Of a DNA stretch of 5,973 nt, positions 1-5,973 are shown piece by piece. Position 1 is the first letter of the stretch, and each line of letters opens with the position of its first letter. The translations under genes and the position numbers were made by a program. Under the pieces are notes generated by a model. The model was not told where the DNA came from, made no database searches, and saw nothing but the letters and a program-made list of their open reading frames with translations. This DNA comes from Rhodospirillaceae bacterium. Lineage in GTDB: Bacteria; Pseudomonadota; Alphaproteobacteria; Rhodospirillales; 2-02-FULL-58-16. The stretch lies in contig JAUXMA010000117.1 in the NCBI GenBank assembly GCA_030623425.1, forward strand, positions 1-5,973. Reading direction: 5' to 3'.

Positions 1-74
1 CCGCGCTCACCGCTTGACTCCTGGACTCGGCATGTTACGGTCTGGCGAGGATAACGTAGGCATTCGCGAACTCT

Positions 75-94
75 TTCGAAGGTTCGAAGGTTCG
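75..94. repeat. Tandem 8-mer repeat TTCGAAGG, 2.5 copies
   Basis: TTCGAAGG occurs at 75-82 and 83-90, followed by a partial copy TTCG at 91-94. Each full copy contains the palindrome TTCGAA. A related palindrome, TTCGCGAA, lies just upstream at 63-70. The spacing does not match the alphaproteobacterial LexA site (GTTC-N7-GTTC); here GTTC repeats with 4 bases between. It may be a protein-binding site or simple slippage. Function unknown. Confidence 0.7.
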
Positions 95-123
95 GAGAAG
101 TCGGCCGGGCGAATGATCAATAC

Positions 124-160
124 AACCCATGCAAACCATGGGACGCAGCCGCGATGGGTT
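124..160 (+). repeat. Two mutually exclusive inverted repeats in the miaB leader
   Basis: CCCATG (126-131) pairs perfectly with CATGGG (137-142) across a 5-base loop. The overlapping AACCCAT (124-130) pairs perfectly with ATGGGTT (154-160) across 23 bases. Both stems use bases 126-130, so only one can form at a time. Neither is followed by a T-run, so neither is a classical terminator. A regulatory leader is possible, but such short stems can arise by chance. Confidence 0.45.
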
Positions 161-208
161 CCTTGCCTGGTCGGCCTGCCGGCTGGCTGACGCGGTAGCA
201 TAGCGACC

Positions 209-1579
209 TTGGCGAAAAAACTTCACATCAAGACTTACGGTTGCCAGATGAACGTCTATGATTCCGCCCGCATGGCGGACGTCCTGGCTCGGCTTGGCTA
301 TACCCCGGTCGACGAGGCGGCCGGGGCCGACATGGTCATTCTCAACACCTGCCACATCCGCGAAAAGGCGGCGCGGAAAGTCTATGCGGAATTGGGCCGG
401 TTGCGGCGTTTGCAAGAAGACAAGAAGAAAACCGGCGGCCGCATGATCCTCGCCGTGGCCGGATGCGTCGCCCAGGCCGAAGGCGAGGAATTGTTACGCC
501 GAGCCCCTTTTGTCGACTTGCTTTTCGGGCCTCAAACCTATCACCGCTTGCCGCGCATGGTGGCCATGGTTGGACGGACCGCAAGGGCGGTGGTGGATAC
601 GGATTTTCCCGCCGAACGCAAGTTCGACCGCCTGCCGGAAACGGCCGCCGCCGGCGCCGCCGCCGCTTTCCTCACGGTGCAGGAGGGGTGTGACAAGTTC
701 TGCACCTTCTGCGTCGTTCCCTATACGCGCGGCGCCGAATATTCCCGTCCCGTCGCCGCTATCCTGGCCGAGGCGCGCCGCTTGGCCGTGGCCGGTGTTC
801 GCGAGATCACGCTTCTCGGTCAGAACGTCAACTGCTACCACGGCGCCTCCCCTGACGGCGAGGAATGGCGACTCGGCCGCCTGATCCGTGAATTGGCCGC
901 AATCGAGGGGGTGGCGCGAATCCGCTACACGACATCCTATCCCGCCGACATGGACGGGGAACTGATCGCCGCGCACCGGGACGTGCCCCAATTGATGCCT
1001 TTTTTGCACCTGCCCGTGCAATCCGGGTCCGACAAAATCCTCGCCGCCATGAATCGCCGCCACAAGGTGGACGATTATCGAAGATTGGCTGATCGACTGC
1101 GCTCGGCCCGTCCGGACTTGGCGCTGTCCTCCGATTTCATCGTCGGTTTCCCTGGTGAAACCGACGAGGACTTCGAGGCCACCATGCGGCTGATCAAGGA
1201 CGTCGGCTTTGTTCAGGCCTATTCCTTCAAGTTCAGCCGCCGCCCCGGCACCCCGGCGGCGGCCTTGGAAACTCGCGTCTCCGAAGACGTCAAGGAAGGA
1301 CGGCTGGCGTCCTTGCAGGAGCTGCTGAAAGATCAGCAACAGGCTTTCAACGAAGGTTGCGTCGGCCAAGTTCTTCCGGTGCTTCTCGAACGCCGCGGCC
1401 GGCATCCCGGTCAGATGGTCGGCCGTAGCCCTTACATGCAGCCGGTTCACGTTGTCGCGCCTCGCTCCCTGTTCGGAACCATCGCCAATTTGCGCATCGA
1501 AGCCGGCTCCGCCAATAGCCTCGCCGGCATCCTGACCACGGCGGTGGACGAAACCTGCTCTGAAAGGGCCTTTGCTTGA
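209..1579 (+). CDS. miaB: tRNA-2-methylthio-N6-dimethylallyladenosine synthase (MiaB)
   Basis: Radical-SAM methylthiotransferase that converts i6A37 to ms2i6A37 in tRNAs reading UNN codons, acting in the cytoplasm after MiaA. The 456-residue protein has the full family architecture. The N-terminal UPF0004 domain begins with KTYGCQMN and has the auxiliary-cluster cysteines C12, C48 and C86. The radical-SAM core carries [16 protein letters not shown] (C161, C165, C168 bind the SAM cluster), with LLGQNVNCY near 202-210 and [12 protein letters not shown] near 307-318. A C-terminal TRAM-like RNA-binding segment spans about 384-445. Length is normal for the family. The start is TTG: the only ATG/GTG/TTG codon between the in-frame stop at 188-190 and the conserved N-terminus is TTG at 209, so the assignment is nearly forced. 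No strong Shine-Dalgarno sequence precedes it. It is the first gene of the cluster here and overlaps phoH by 4 bases. Identity is secure; the exact modification substrate is inferred from the family. Confidence 0.97.
   Translation: MAKKLHIKTYGCQMNVYDSARMADVLARLGYTPVDEAAGADMVILNTCHIREKAARKVYAELGRLRRLQEDKKKTGGRMILAVAGCVAQAEGEELLRRAPFVDLLFGPQTYHRLPRMVAMVGRTARAVVDTDFPAERKFDRLPETAAAGAAAAFLTVQEGCDKFCTFCVVPYTRGAEYSRPVAAILAEARRLAVAGVREITLLGQNVNCYHGASPDGEEWRLGRLIRELAAIEGVARIRYTTSYPADMDGELIAAHRDVPQLMPFLHLPVQSGSDKILAAMNRRHKVDDYRRLADRLRSARPDLALSSDFIVGFPGETDEDFEATMRLIKDVGFVQAYSFKFSRRPGTPAAALETRVSEDVKEGRLASLQELLKDQQQAFNEGCVGQVLPVLLERRGRHPGQMVGRSPYMQPVHVVAPRSLFGTIANLRIEAGSANSLAGILTTAVDETCSERAFA
1563..1568 (+). 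promoter_or_regulatory. Ribosome binding site for phoH, inside the end of miaB
   Basis: AAAGGG at 1563-1568 lies 7 bases before the TTG at 1576, a normal spacing. It supports TTG as the phoH start, giving a TTGA overlap with the miaB stop codon. Confidence 0.5.
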
Positions 1580-2622
1580 CTCCGCCACTGAAACCCGCCG
1601 TCAACGACGAAACCAAGGCCGCCGAATTGGCCTTCGACGACAACGACCTGGCGCTGCAACTTTTCGGCTCCCACCACAGCCATTTGGCGCGCATCGAGCA
1701 GAAACTCGATCTCACCATCCACAGCCGCGGCAACGAGGTGAACATCGTCGGCGACGGTGCGACGGTCGACATGGCGACGAAAGTGCTCGAGAGTCTTTAC
1801 CGTCGCCTCAAGAAGGGGCTTGCGGTCGGGCCCGAGGAGGTCGACGCCACCTTGCGGATGACGGCGGCGAACAGTGACGATGTCGGCGACGACGTCGAAA
1901 TCCATACCCGCAAACGCCGCATAACGCCGCGATCGAGAACCCAGGCCGTTTATGTCCGGGCCATCGACAAATGCGATCTGGTTTTTGGCTTGGGCCCCGC
2001 CGGCACCGGCAAAACCTATTTGGCGATGGCGAAAGCGGTCGAAAAGCTGGTCAAGGGCGAGGTTGACCGGATCATCCTCTCGCGCCCGGCGGTTGAAGCC
2101 GGCGAGCAGCTGGGGTTTCTGCCCGGTAGCATGCGCGAAAAGGTGGACCCCTATCTGCGGCCCCTTTACGACGCCCTTTTCGACATGCTGCCTGAAAATC
2201 AGGTCGCCAAACGCCTGGAAAGCGGCGAGATCGAGGTGGCGCCCTTGGCCTTCATGCGTGGCCGCACCCTGGCCAATGCCTTTGTCGTCTTGGATGAAGC
2301 GCAGAATACGTCGATGATACAGATGAAGATGTTCCTCACCCGCCTCGGCGAACACGCCCGCATGGTGGTCACCGGTGATTTAAGCCAGGTCGATTTGCCC
2401 AAGGGCACCCGCTCGGGACTTCGCCACGCCGTCGAAATTCTGGCCGGCATCGAGGGCATCGACTTTGTTCATTTCTCGGCCGAGGACGTGGTGCGCCATC
2501 CCCTGGTCAGCCGGATCGTCCGCGCTTACGACGCGGCGGAAAACCGCCGCCGGTCCGGAGCCGGCGATGAGAAAAAAAATCATCTTGTTCTCCCTGATGG
2601 CGGCAATGGCGAAAATGCTTGA
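1576..2622 (+). CDS. ybeZ: PhoH-like ATPase (PhoH family protein, YbeZ type)
   Basis: Cytoplasmic P-loop nucleotide hydrolase of the PhoH family, linked through its neighbour YbeY to rRNA maturation and RNA metabolism. The exact reaction of YbeZ proteins is not fully settled. In the 348-residue product, residues about 27-82 form an N-terminal region with a [10 protein letters not shown] stretch that looks KH-like (inference). Walker A is GPAGTGKT at 140-147, followed by the family segment [16 protein letters not shown] (169-184). Walker B is VVLDEAQN at 237-244, and a conserved [11 protein letters not shown] lies at 265-275. Residues after about 320 are not conserved and encode an unusual lysine pair from an A8 run. 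The start is TTG, overlapping the miaB stop as TTGA, with AAAGGG 7 bases upstream, which suggests translational coupling. The end overlaps ybeY by 8 bases. The ybeZ-ybeY-corC order is a classic conserved set. Family identity is very secure. Confidence 0.96.
   Translation: MTPPLKPAVNDETKAAELAFDDNDLALQLFGSHHSHLARIEQKLDLTIHSRGNEVNIVGDGATVDMATKVLESLYRRLKKGLAVGPEEVDATLRMTAANSDDVGDDVEIHTRKRRITPRSRTQAVYVRAIDKCDLVFGLGPAGTGKTYLAMAKAVEKLVKGEVDRIILSRPAVEAGEQLGFLPGSMREKVDPYLRPLYDALFDMLPENQVAKRLESGEIEVAPLAFMRGRTLANAFVVLDEAQNTSMIQMKMFLTRLGEHARMVVTGDLSQVDLPKGTRSGLRHAVEILAGIEGIDFVHFSAEDVVRHPLVSRIVRAYDAAENRRRSGAGDEKKNHLVLPDGGNGENA
2555..2560 (+). promoter_or_regulatory. Possible ribosome binding site for an alternative ybeY start
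   Basis: CCGGAG ends 6 bases before the in-frame ATG at 2567. No equally good site precedes the ATG at 2615 that best fits the family alignment. The site may serve the longer form, or only help ribosomes load near the phoH/ybeY junction. Confidence 0.35.
2572..2579 (+). other. A8 homopolymer near the 3' end of phoH
   Basis: Eight consecutive A residues occur in otherwise GC-rich coding sequence, spanning the phoH codons for K333, K334 and the start of N335. Loss of one A, or a +1 shift, would move reading from the phoH frame into the open ybeY frame, which has no stop between here and the YbeY domain. Whether slippage occurs is not known. Confidence 0.7.
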
Positions 2623-3127
2623 GATCGCCGTTTCCGTTCCCTGTTCGGCTTGGACAAAGGCTCTGCCGGCGGCGGGCAGGCTTGGCAGGCAAGCGGCTTT
2701 TGCCGCCATTGAGGCCAGCCAAAGCGAGATTGCCAGCCGGGCGGCGGCAACCGAGGTCAGTTTGGTCCTCGCCGACGACGCCTTGGTCCAAGTCCTTAAC
2801 CGGGACTACCGGGGACATGACCGGCCCACCAATGTCCTTTCATTCGCCTTTGCCGATGGCAAGGATGGTTCTTGCCGTCAGCCGGATGGCGTGCCGGTAC
2901 TTTTGGGCGATGTCATCATTGCCTTTGAGACCGCCGCCGCCGAAGCCGGGGACGAGGGCGGAAACTTGGCGGACCATTTATGCCATCTGGTGGCGCATGG
3001 CATGCTGCACCTTCTGGGATACGACCATCGGACGGATGCACAATCCGAACGGATGCAACGAGTGGAAGTCCAAGCGCTGCTGAGCCTTGGAATAGCCGAT
3101 CCATATCGCCAACCGGACCGCAAATGA
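2615..3127 (+). CDS. ybeY: Endoribonuclease YbeY (rRNA maturation RNase)
   Basis: Single-strand-specific metalloendoribonuclease acting in 16S rRNA 3'-end maturation and 70S ribosome quality control in the cytoplasm. The hallmark zinc motif HGMLHLLGYDH is present, with H128, H132 and H138 as metal ligands. The conserved NRDYRGHDRPTNVLSF (62-77) includes the arginine R66 typical of the family, and LLGDVIIA lies at 96-103. I chose ATG 2615 because the product then begins MLEIAVSV, matching the first strand of known YbeY proteins, and has a normal 170 residues. In-frame ATGs at 2606, 2597 and 2567 are possible. The one at 2567 has the better ribosome site (CCGGAG, 6 bases upstream) and would add a 16-residue N-terminal extension. 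The start overlaps the end of phoH, implying coupled translation, and corC follows after 7 bases. Function is secure; the start is less so. Confidence 0.94.
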   Translation: MLEIAVSVPCSAWTKALPAAGRLGRQAAFAAIEASQSEIASRAAATEVSLVLADDALVQVLNRDYRGHDRPTNVLSFAFADGKDGSCRQPDGVPVLLGDVIIAFETAAAEAGDEGGNLADHLCHLVAHGMLHLLGYDHRTDAQSERMQRVEVQALLSLGIADPYRQPDRK

Positions 3128-3134
3128 CCGCGCC

Positions 3135-4049
3135 ATGAACGACCGATCGCCCAGCCGGCCTTCCGCCGACGCCGCCGACAACGACGATTCTTCACGTCCG
3201 GGTTCCTTGAGCGGATGGCTGCGCGGGTTGTTTGGCCATAACAACGAAGAGAATTCAGCCCGCGATGTCCTGGCCGAGTTGATCGAGCAACGCGACGAGC
3301 ACATGGATGCCGAAGCCCCCATCGACGCCGATCAGCGGGCCCTCCTGTCCAACGTCCTGGACCTTCAGGATCGCACCATTCACGATGTCATGGTGCCGCG
3401 CGCCGATATCGTCGCCATCGAGAGCGGAGCCGATTTGTCGGAGGTCATCGAGTTGATGACCAAGGGAGGCCATTCGCGCCTGCCCTTATACCGGAACACC
3501 TTGGACGACGCCCTCGGCATGGTTCACATCAGGGACGTATTGGCGTGGCGGGGCGAAGACGATGCTTTCTCGCTGTCGAAGATTCAGCGCAAGGTGCTGT
3601 TCGTGTCGCCTTCCATGCTGGTTCTGGAGCTGCTTTTGGAGATGCGGGTCAAGCGCTGCCACATGGCGCTGGTGGTGGACGAGTTCGGCGGTGTCGACGG
3701 GCTTGTTACCATCGAGGACCTGGTCGAGGAAATCGTCGGCGAGATCGAGGACGAACACGACCGCGGCGACGAACCGGACCTGACCCAGCGCCCGGACGGC
3801 GCCATCGATGCCAACGCTCGCGCCAGCCTCGAATCCCTGGAACGGATGCTCGGTTCGTTCGTCACCGAGGAGGAGCGCGAGGAGATCAGCACCCTGGGCG
3901 GGCTTGTCTTCCTGCTTGCCGGCCGGGTGCCCACCCGCGGCGAACTGATTAGCCATCCGTCGGGCCTGGAATTCGAGGTGTTGGAGGCCGACCCCCGTCG
4001 CATCAAGCGCTTGCGCGTGCGCGGCCGCGATCCGACGCCGTTGCCTTGA
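3135..4049 (+). CDS. corC: CorC/HlyC-family CBS-domain protein (YbeX/TlyC type)
   Basis: Soluble CBS-pair protein of the CorC/HlyC family. Members have been linked to magnesium/cobalt efflux, and E. coli YbeX also to ribosome metabolism; the old 'hemolysin' label is doubtful. The 304-residue product has a variable, polar N-terminus (1-40) and then the family start of an acidic helix. A first CBS motif begins at [13 protein letters not shown] (84-96) and continues through [20 protein letters not shown]. The second CBS motif is around 154-200, with [17 protein letters not shown] at 180-196, followed by the acidic [12 protein letters not shown] typical of the family. A C-terminal CorC_HlyC domain spans about 218-296 and contains TLGGLV. 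There is no DUF21 membrane region, so this is the short soluble type. The gene starts at an ATG 7 bases after ybeY with no clear Shine-Dalgarno sequence, and its stop overlaps the lnt TTG as TTGA. Family is secure; the physiological role is inferred. Confidence 0.94.
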   Translation: MNDRSPSRPSADAADNDDSSRPGSLSGWLRGLFGHNNEENSARDVLAELIEQRDEHMDAEAPIDADQRALLSNVLDLQDRTIHDVMVPRADIVAIESGADLSEVIELMTKGGHSRLPLYRNTLDDALGMVHIRDVLAWRGEDDAFSLSKIQRKVLFVSPSMLVLELLLEMRVKRCHMALVVDEFGGVDGLVTIEDLVEEIVGEIEDEHDRGDEPDLTQRPDGAIDANARASLESLERMLGSFVTEEEREEISTLGGLVFLLAGRVPTRGELISHPSGLEFEVLEADPRRIKRLRVRGRDPTPLP

Positions 4050-5635
4050 GGCGGTTGACCACCATAAGCATCCTAAGGCGAATTCACGGGTACGCTACTT
4101 CCCTTACCGGTTGGCGGCGCCGAGCCCTGGCGGCGACGCTTGGGGTCATGGCGGTCGCCGCCCTTCCGCCCGTGCACTTCCTGATCCTTTTGGTGCCGGC
4201 TTTTTCCGGCCTGGTCTGGCTGGCCGATGGCAAACCCGGCTGGCGAGCCGCTTTTGCCACCGGCTGGTGGTTCGGATTCGGCTATTTCGCCGCCGGCCTT
4301 TACTGGATCTCATTTGCCCTGCTGACCAAACCGGAGCAGTTCGCATGGATGATTCCTTTCGCCCTTGTTGGCCTGGCGGGCGCGATGGCCGTTTTCCCGG
4401 CACTGGCCTTGCTCTTGTCCAGCGCCCTCCGGGTCGAGGGCCCTCGGCGAATTCTCCTGTTCGCCGCCACATGGGTAGCGTTCGATTGGATCAGAACCTG
4501 GATCTTCACCGGTTTTCCCTGGAACCTGGTGGGTACGGCCTGGGTGGTTTCCGATGGCATGCTCCAGTTTGCCGCCTTGGCCGGCGTCCACGGTCTCAGT
4601 CTGTTGACCGTGGCGGCGGCGGCGATGCCAGCGGTCCTGACCGATGGCGGTGGTCGTCCGGCGTTCCGCCGGCGAACCATGCCCGTCATCGCCGTTTTCG
4701 CCGTCCTCGGCCTGGCGTGGGGCGCGGGGATGCTGCGCTTGGCCGGAGCCAAGGAAGATATGGTGCCGGGGGTGCGGCTGCGCCTGGTGCAGCCAAATAT
4801 CGAGCAGAAGCTGAAATGGTTGCCTCATCTGCGCGAGAAACACCTGCTCCGGCAATTGCGGATGAGCATCCGGCCGGCCGGCCGGGACACCGCGGCGGCG
4901 GCGCCGACCCACGTCATTTGGCCGGAAACGGCGGTGCCGTTTTTTCTTGCCGGCGATCCGCGGCGGCTGGCCATGGTCGCGGCGGCGGCGCCGCCGGACG
5001 GCTTGGTGATCACCGGGGCGCCGCGGATGGATTCGTCCTCGCGGGTCTGGAACAGCCTTCACGCCATCGACGCGACAGGCCGGATTGTCGGGACCTATGA
5101 CAAGTTCCACTTGGTCCCTTTCGGCGAGTACGTGCCGTTCCGCCGGGTTCTCAACATCGCCAAGATCGCCGTCGGAAGCAGGGACTTTTCGTCGGGAGCG
5201 GGGCTTCGGACCTTGCGCCTCAAGGGACTGCCGCCGGTCAGTCCACTGATCTGCTACGAGGTCATTTTCCCCGGCCGGGTGACGGGCAGGAACGACCGCG
5301 CCCATTGGCTTTTGAACATCACCAACGACGGTTGGTTTGGCCGCTCCTCGGGACCTTATCAGCATTTCGCCGCCGCCCGCTTGCGGGCGGTGGAGGAAGG
5401 ACTGCCCATGGTTCGGGTGGCCAATACCGGAATCTCGGCGGTGATCGACGCCTACGGGCGAACGCTGAAGCGTTTGGATCTCGGCCGCCGGGGTGTGATT
5501 GACAGCGGCCTGCCCGCTCATTTGCCAGGGCTCACCCTTTATGGCCGCATCGGCGACTGGATTCTGTTGGGGCTCCTCGCCGTGGTGGCGGCCGGCGGGT
5601 TGTGGCGATCCCCGGACGATGGTAATTTAAGTTGA
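4046..5635 (+). CDS. lnt: Apolipoprotein N-acyltransferase (Lnt)
   Basis: Inner-membrane enzyme that transfers an acyl chain from a phospholipid to the N-terminal cysteine of diacylglyceryl-apolipoprotein, the last step of lipoprotein maturation. In the 529-residue product, hydrophobic segments lie near 28-60 (probably two), 68-93, 101-127, 135-154, 177-197 and 211-231, with a last one at about 503-520. Between them is a periplasmic nitrilase-like domain (about 243-490). The catalytic triad is visible: E294 in [10 protein letters not shown]353 in [15 protein letters not shown] and C403 in [18 protein letters not shown] (424-432) and VRVANTGIS are also typical. The start is set at TTG 4046, overlapping the corC stop. 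The first in-frame ATG (residue 35) would cut into the first membrane helix. TTG 4055 is an alternative, with GAGG only 3 bases upstream. It is the last gene of the cluster before an AT-rich gap. Identity is very secure. Confidence 0.96.
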   Translation: MRRLTTISILRRIHGYATSLTGWRRRALAATLGVMAVAALPPVHFLILLVPAFSGLVWLADGKPGWRAAFATGWWFGFGYFAAGLYWISFALLTKPEQFAWMIPFALVGLAGAMAVFPALALLLSSALRVEGPRRILLFAATWVAFDWIRTWIFTGFPWNLVGTAWVVSDGMLQFAALAGVHGLSLLTVAAAAMPAVLTDGGGRPAFRRRTMPVIAVFAVLGLAWGAGMLRLAGAKEDMVPGVRLRLVQPNIEQKLKWLPHLREKHLLRQLRMSIRPAGRDTAAAAPTHVIWPETAVPFFLAGDPRRLAMVAAAAPPDGLVITGAPRMDSSSRVWNSLHAIDATGRIVGTYDKFHLVPFGEYVPFRRVLNIAKIAVGSRDFSSGAGLRTLRLKGLPPVSPLICYEVIFPGRVTGRNDRAHWLLNITNDGWFGRSSGPYQHFAAARLRAVEEGLPMVRVANTGISAVIDAYGRTLKRLDLGRRGVIDSGLPAHLPGLTLYGRIGDWILLGLLAVVAAGGLWRSPDDGNLS

Positions 5636-5649
5636 CGCGCTAACTGACG

Positions 5650-5684
5650 TTGCAACCATATCCTCACATTTATCTTGCAAACAT
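5650..5684 (+). repeat. Direct repeat TTGCAA-N-CAT, two copies 25 bases apart
   Basis: TTGCAACCAT at 5650-5659 and TTGCAAACAT at 5675-5684 differ at one base. They lie upstream of the likely regulator start and could be binding sites. The second copy overlaps the -35-like hexamer proposed here. Confidence 0.5.
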
Positions 5685-5703
5685 TGGTATGCACCCTCAT
5701 ATT
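5675..5703 (+). promoter_or_regulatory. Weak candidate promoter for the regulator gene
   Basis: TTGCAA (5675-5680) and CATATT (5698-5703) are separated by 17 bases, and each matches 4 of 6 sigma70 consensus positions. TATAAA (5721-5726), GATAAT (5741-5746) and an extended -10-like TGCTATTTT (5764-5772) are alternatives without a convincing -35 partner. A promoter in this gap is likely; its exact place is uncertain. Confidence 0.25.
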
Positions 5704-5715
5704 ACGAATTATCAT

Positions 5716-5731
5716 ATCGGTATAAATCGGT
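5716..5731 (+). repeat. Direct repeat ATCGGT, two copies one helical turn apart
   Basis: ATCGGT occurs at 5716-5721 and 5726-5731, a 10-base period that puts both copies on the same DNA face. This arrangement suits a dimeric DNA-binding protein, possibly the regulator encoded just downstream (inference). Confidence 0.4.
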
Positions 5732-5813
5732 GTGGGGTTGGATAATTGGTTGATCCGCCGCTTTGCTATTTTTGATCATCTCGCGGTAGCAAAATCTTAC
5801 CTCTCCAGCTCGG

Positions 5814-5857
5814 AAAATCATTAGCAAACATGATCAGCAAAAAAATCTCTAGCAAAC
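5814..5857 (+). repeat. Imperfect 16-base direct repeat flanking the regulator start codon
   Basis: The pattern AAAATC-NN-TAGCAAAC occurs at 5814-5829 and 5842-5857, identical at 14 of 16 positions with a period of 28 bases. A shorter TAGCAAA copy lies at 5787-5793. The first copy ends directly at the ATG (5830) and the second lies within the first codons. Confidence 0.55.
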
Positions 5858-5973
5858 GCAAGGGCCGTTCATCCGCCCGCAAAACACGGCATGACGGATG
5901 GCCGCTCGGCATCCCAAGACCTGTAGACGTTCATGTCGGTAGCCGTGTCAGGCTTCGCCGGACGTTGCTTGGC
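5830..5973 (+). CDS. Helix-turn-helix (Xre-type) transcriptional regulator, N-terminal part only
   Basis: Only the first 48 residues are in the window; the frame is open to the end. The N-terminus is a basic Lys/Arg/Ser-rich tail (about 1-20), followed by GWPLGIPRPVDVHVGSRVRL and RRTLLG. DVHVG-RVRLRR-LLG is the usual entry into helix 1 of the Xre/HTH_3 domain in small alphaproteobacterial regulators that often lie between lnt and metK. The recognition helix itself is beyond the window, so DNA binding is inferred. ATG 5830 is the first possible start after the in-frame stop at 5773-5775; no ATG, GTG or TTG occurs between them. A weak CGGA lies 15 bases upstream, so the ribosome site is poor. 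The gene is probably transcribed from its own promoter in the AT-rich gap and may be autoregulated through the repeats there. The expected next gene would be metK, which I cannot see. Confidence 0.8.
   Translation, partial: MISKKISSKRKGRSSARKTRHDGWPLGIPRPVDVHVGSRVRLRRTLLG

Larger units (their letters stand above)
1..208. other. Leader/intergenic region upstream of miaB, no identified gene
   Basis: No gene is recognised here. A stop at 15-17 (frame 3) or 52-54 (frame 1) could end an upstream gene that lies outside the window, but too few residues remain to identify it. The frame shared with miaB is open from base 2 to a stop at 188-190. From an ATG at 32 it would give a 52-residue peptide with no recognisable motif and a weak ribosome site, so I do not call it a gene. 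The region holds a tandem 8-mer repeat at 75-94 and two competing inverted repeats at 124-160. A TTGACT hexamer at 14-19, with TACGGT 16 bases downstream, is only a weak sigma70-like match, so the miaB promoter is not located with confidence. Confidence 0.6.
5636..5829. other. AT-rich intergenic region between lnt and the regulator gene
   Basis: This 194-base gap is about 41% GC by hand count over 5641-5820, much lower than the flanking genes. It contains paired direct repeats (TTGCAA-N-CAT, ATCGGT, TAGCAAA) and a weak promoter-like pair. GTTGCAAC at 5649-5656 is a perfect 8-base palindrome. No GC-rich hairpin with a T-run is seen, so there is no evident intrinsic terminator for the upstream operon. 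I found no RNA gene or recognisable riboswitch. Confidence 0.65.

Noticed and set aside
75..94. LexA (SOS) operator
   Set aside because: The two GTTC copies are separated by 4 bases, not the 7 of the alphaproteobacterial site.
32..190. Plus-strand 52-residue frame before miaB as a real gene
   Set aside because: It has a weak ribosome site and no motif; kept only as a possible leader frame.
7..201. Minus-strand open frame of 64 codons in the leader, and a longer one reaching 415
   Set aside because: Neither has a recognisable sequence. The longer one is mostly the shadow of miaB.
494..1588. Long open frame (364 codons) on the minus strand opposite miaB
   Set aside because: It lies wholly opposite a confidently identified gene and has no recognisable motif. 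Long antisense frames are expected from high-GC codon bias.
1447..2355. Minus-strand open frame (302 codons) across the miaB/phoH junction
   Set aside because: It is a shadow of two well-supported genes with no motif.
4111..5100. Open frame of 329 codons on the plus strand inside lnt
   Set aside because: It is in the wrong frame relative to lnt, with Gly/Arg/Pro-rich low-complexity translation and no family features.
4310..5521. Long open frame (403 codons) on the minus strand opposite lnt
   Set aside because: The product is rich in R, Q, H and G with no domain signature, and the plus-strand gene has a complete catalytic triad.
5636..5829. SAM-type riboswitch ahead of a methionine-related locus
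   Set aside because: No stem/pseudoknot pattern that I recognise is present, and the adjacent gene is a regulator, not metK.
5896..5914. Inverted repeat GGATG...CATCC inside the regulator gene
   Set aside because: It is a short, bulged stem within coding sequence, of the kind expected by chance.

Overview
The window is a compact, high-GC, single-strand gene cluster with the order miaB - phoH/ybeZ - ybeY - corC - lnt, followed by the start of a helix-turn-helix regulator gene. This order is typical of Alphaproteobacteria. The regulator N-terminus (the DVHVGSRVRLRRTLLG stretch) strongly resembles the small Xre-type regulator that often sits between lnt and metK in Rhodospirillales-like genomes. 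I therefore infer an alphaproteobacterium, probably near the Rhodospirillales. No genus can be given from sequence reading alone.

Layout: bases 1-208 precede miaB and hold no gene I can identify. They contain a tandem 8-mer repeat and two overlapping inverted repeats. Bases 209-4049 carry miaB (tRNA methylthiotransferase), phoH/ybeZ (PhoH-type ATPase), ybeY (metal-dependent RNase) and corC (CBS-pair protein). Bases 4046-5635 carry lnt (apolipoprotein N-acyltransferase). Genes overlap or are separated by at most 7 bases, so the five genes read as one operon. Bases 5636-5829 are an AT-richer gap (about 41% GC over 5641-5820, by hand count) with several short direct repeats. At 5830 the regulator gene begins, and it runs off the end of the window.

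How the genes fit together: MiaB modifies A37 of tRNAs, and YbeY with YbeZ acts in rRNA processing and ribosome quality control. CorC/YbeX is the usual genomic partner of ybeZ-ybeY, and Lnt completes lipoprotein maturation in the inner membrane. The start codons are notable: miaB, phoH and lnt all appear to start with TTG, two of them within TTGA stop/start overlaps. The end of phoH carries an A8 run next to the ybeY start.

I see no undescribed defence, mobile or biosynthetic system here. The gene content is conserved housekeeping. The observations worth checking are regulatory: the A8 tract, start-codon usage, the miaB leader, and the repeats before the regulator gene.
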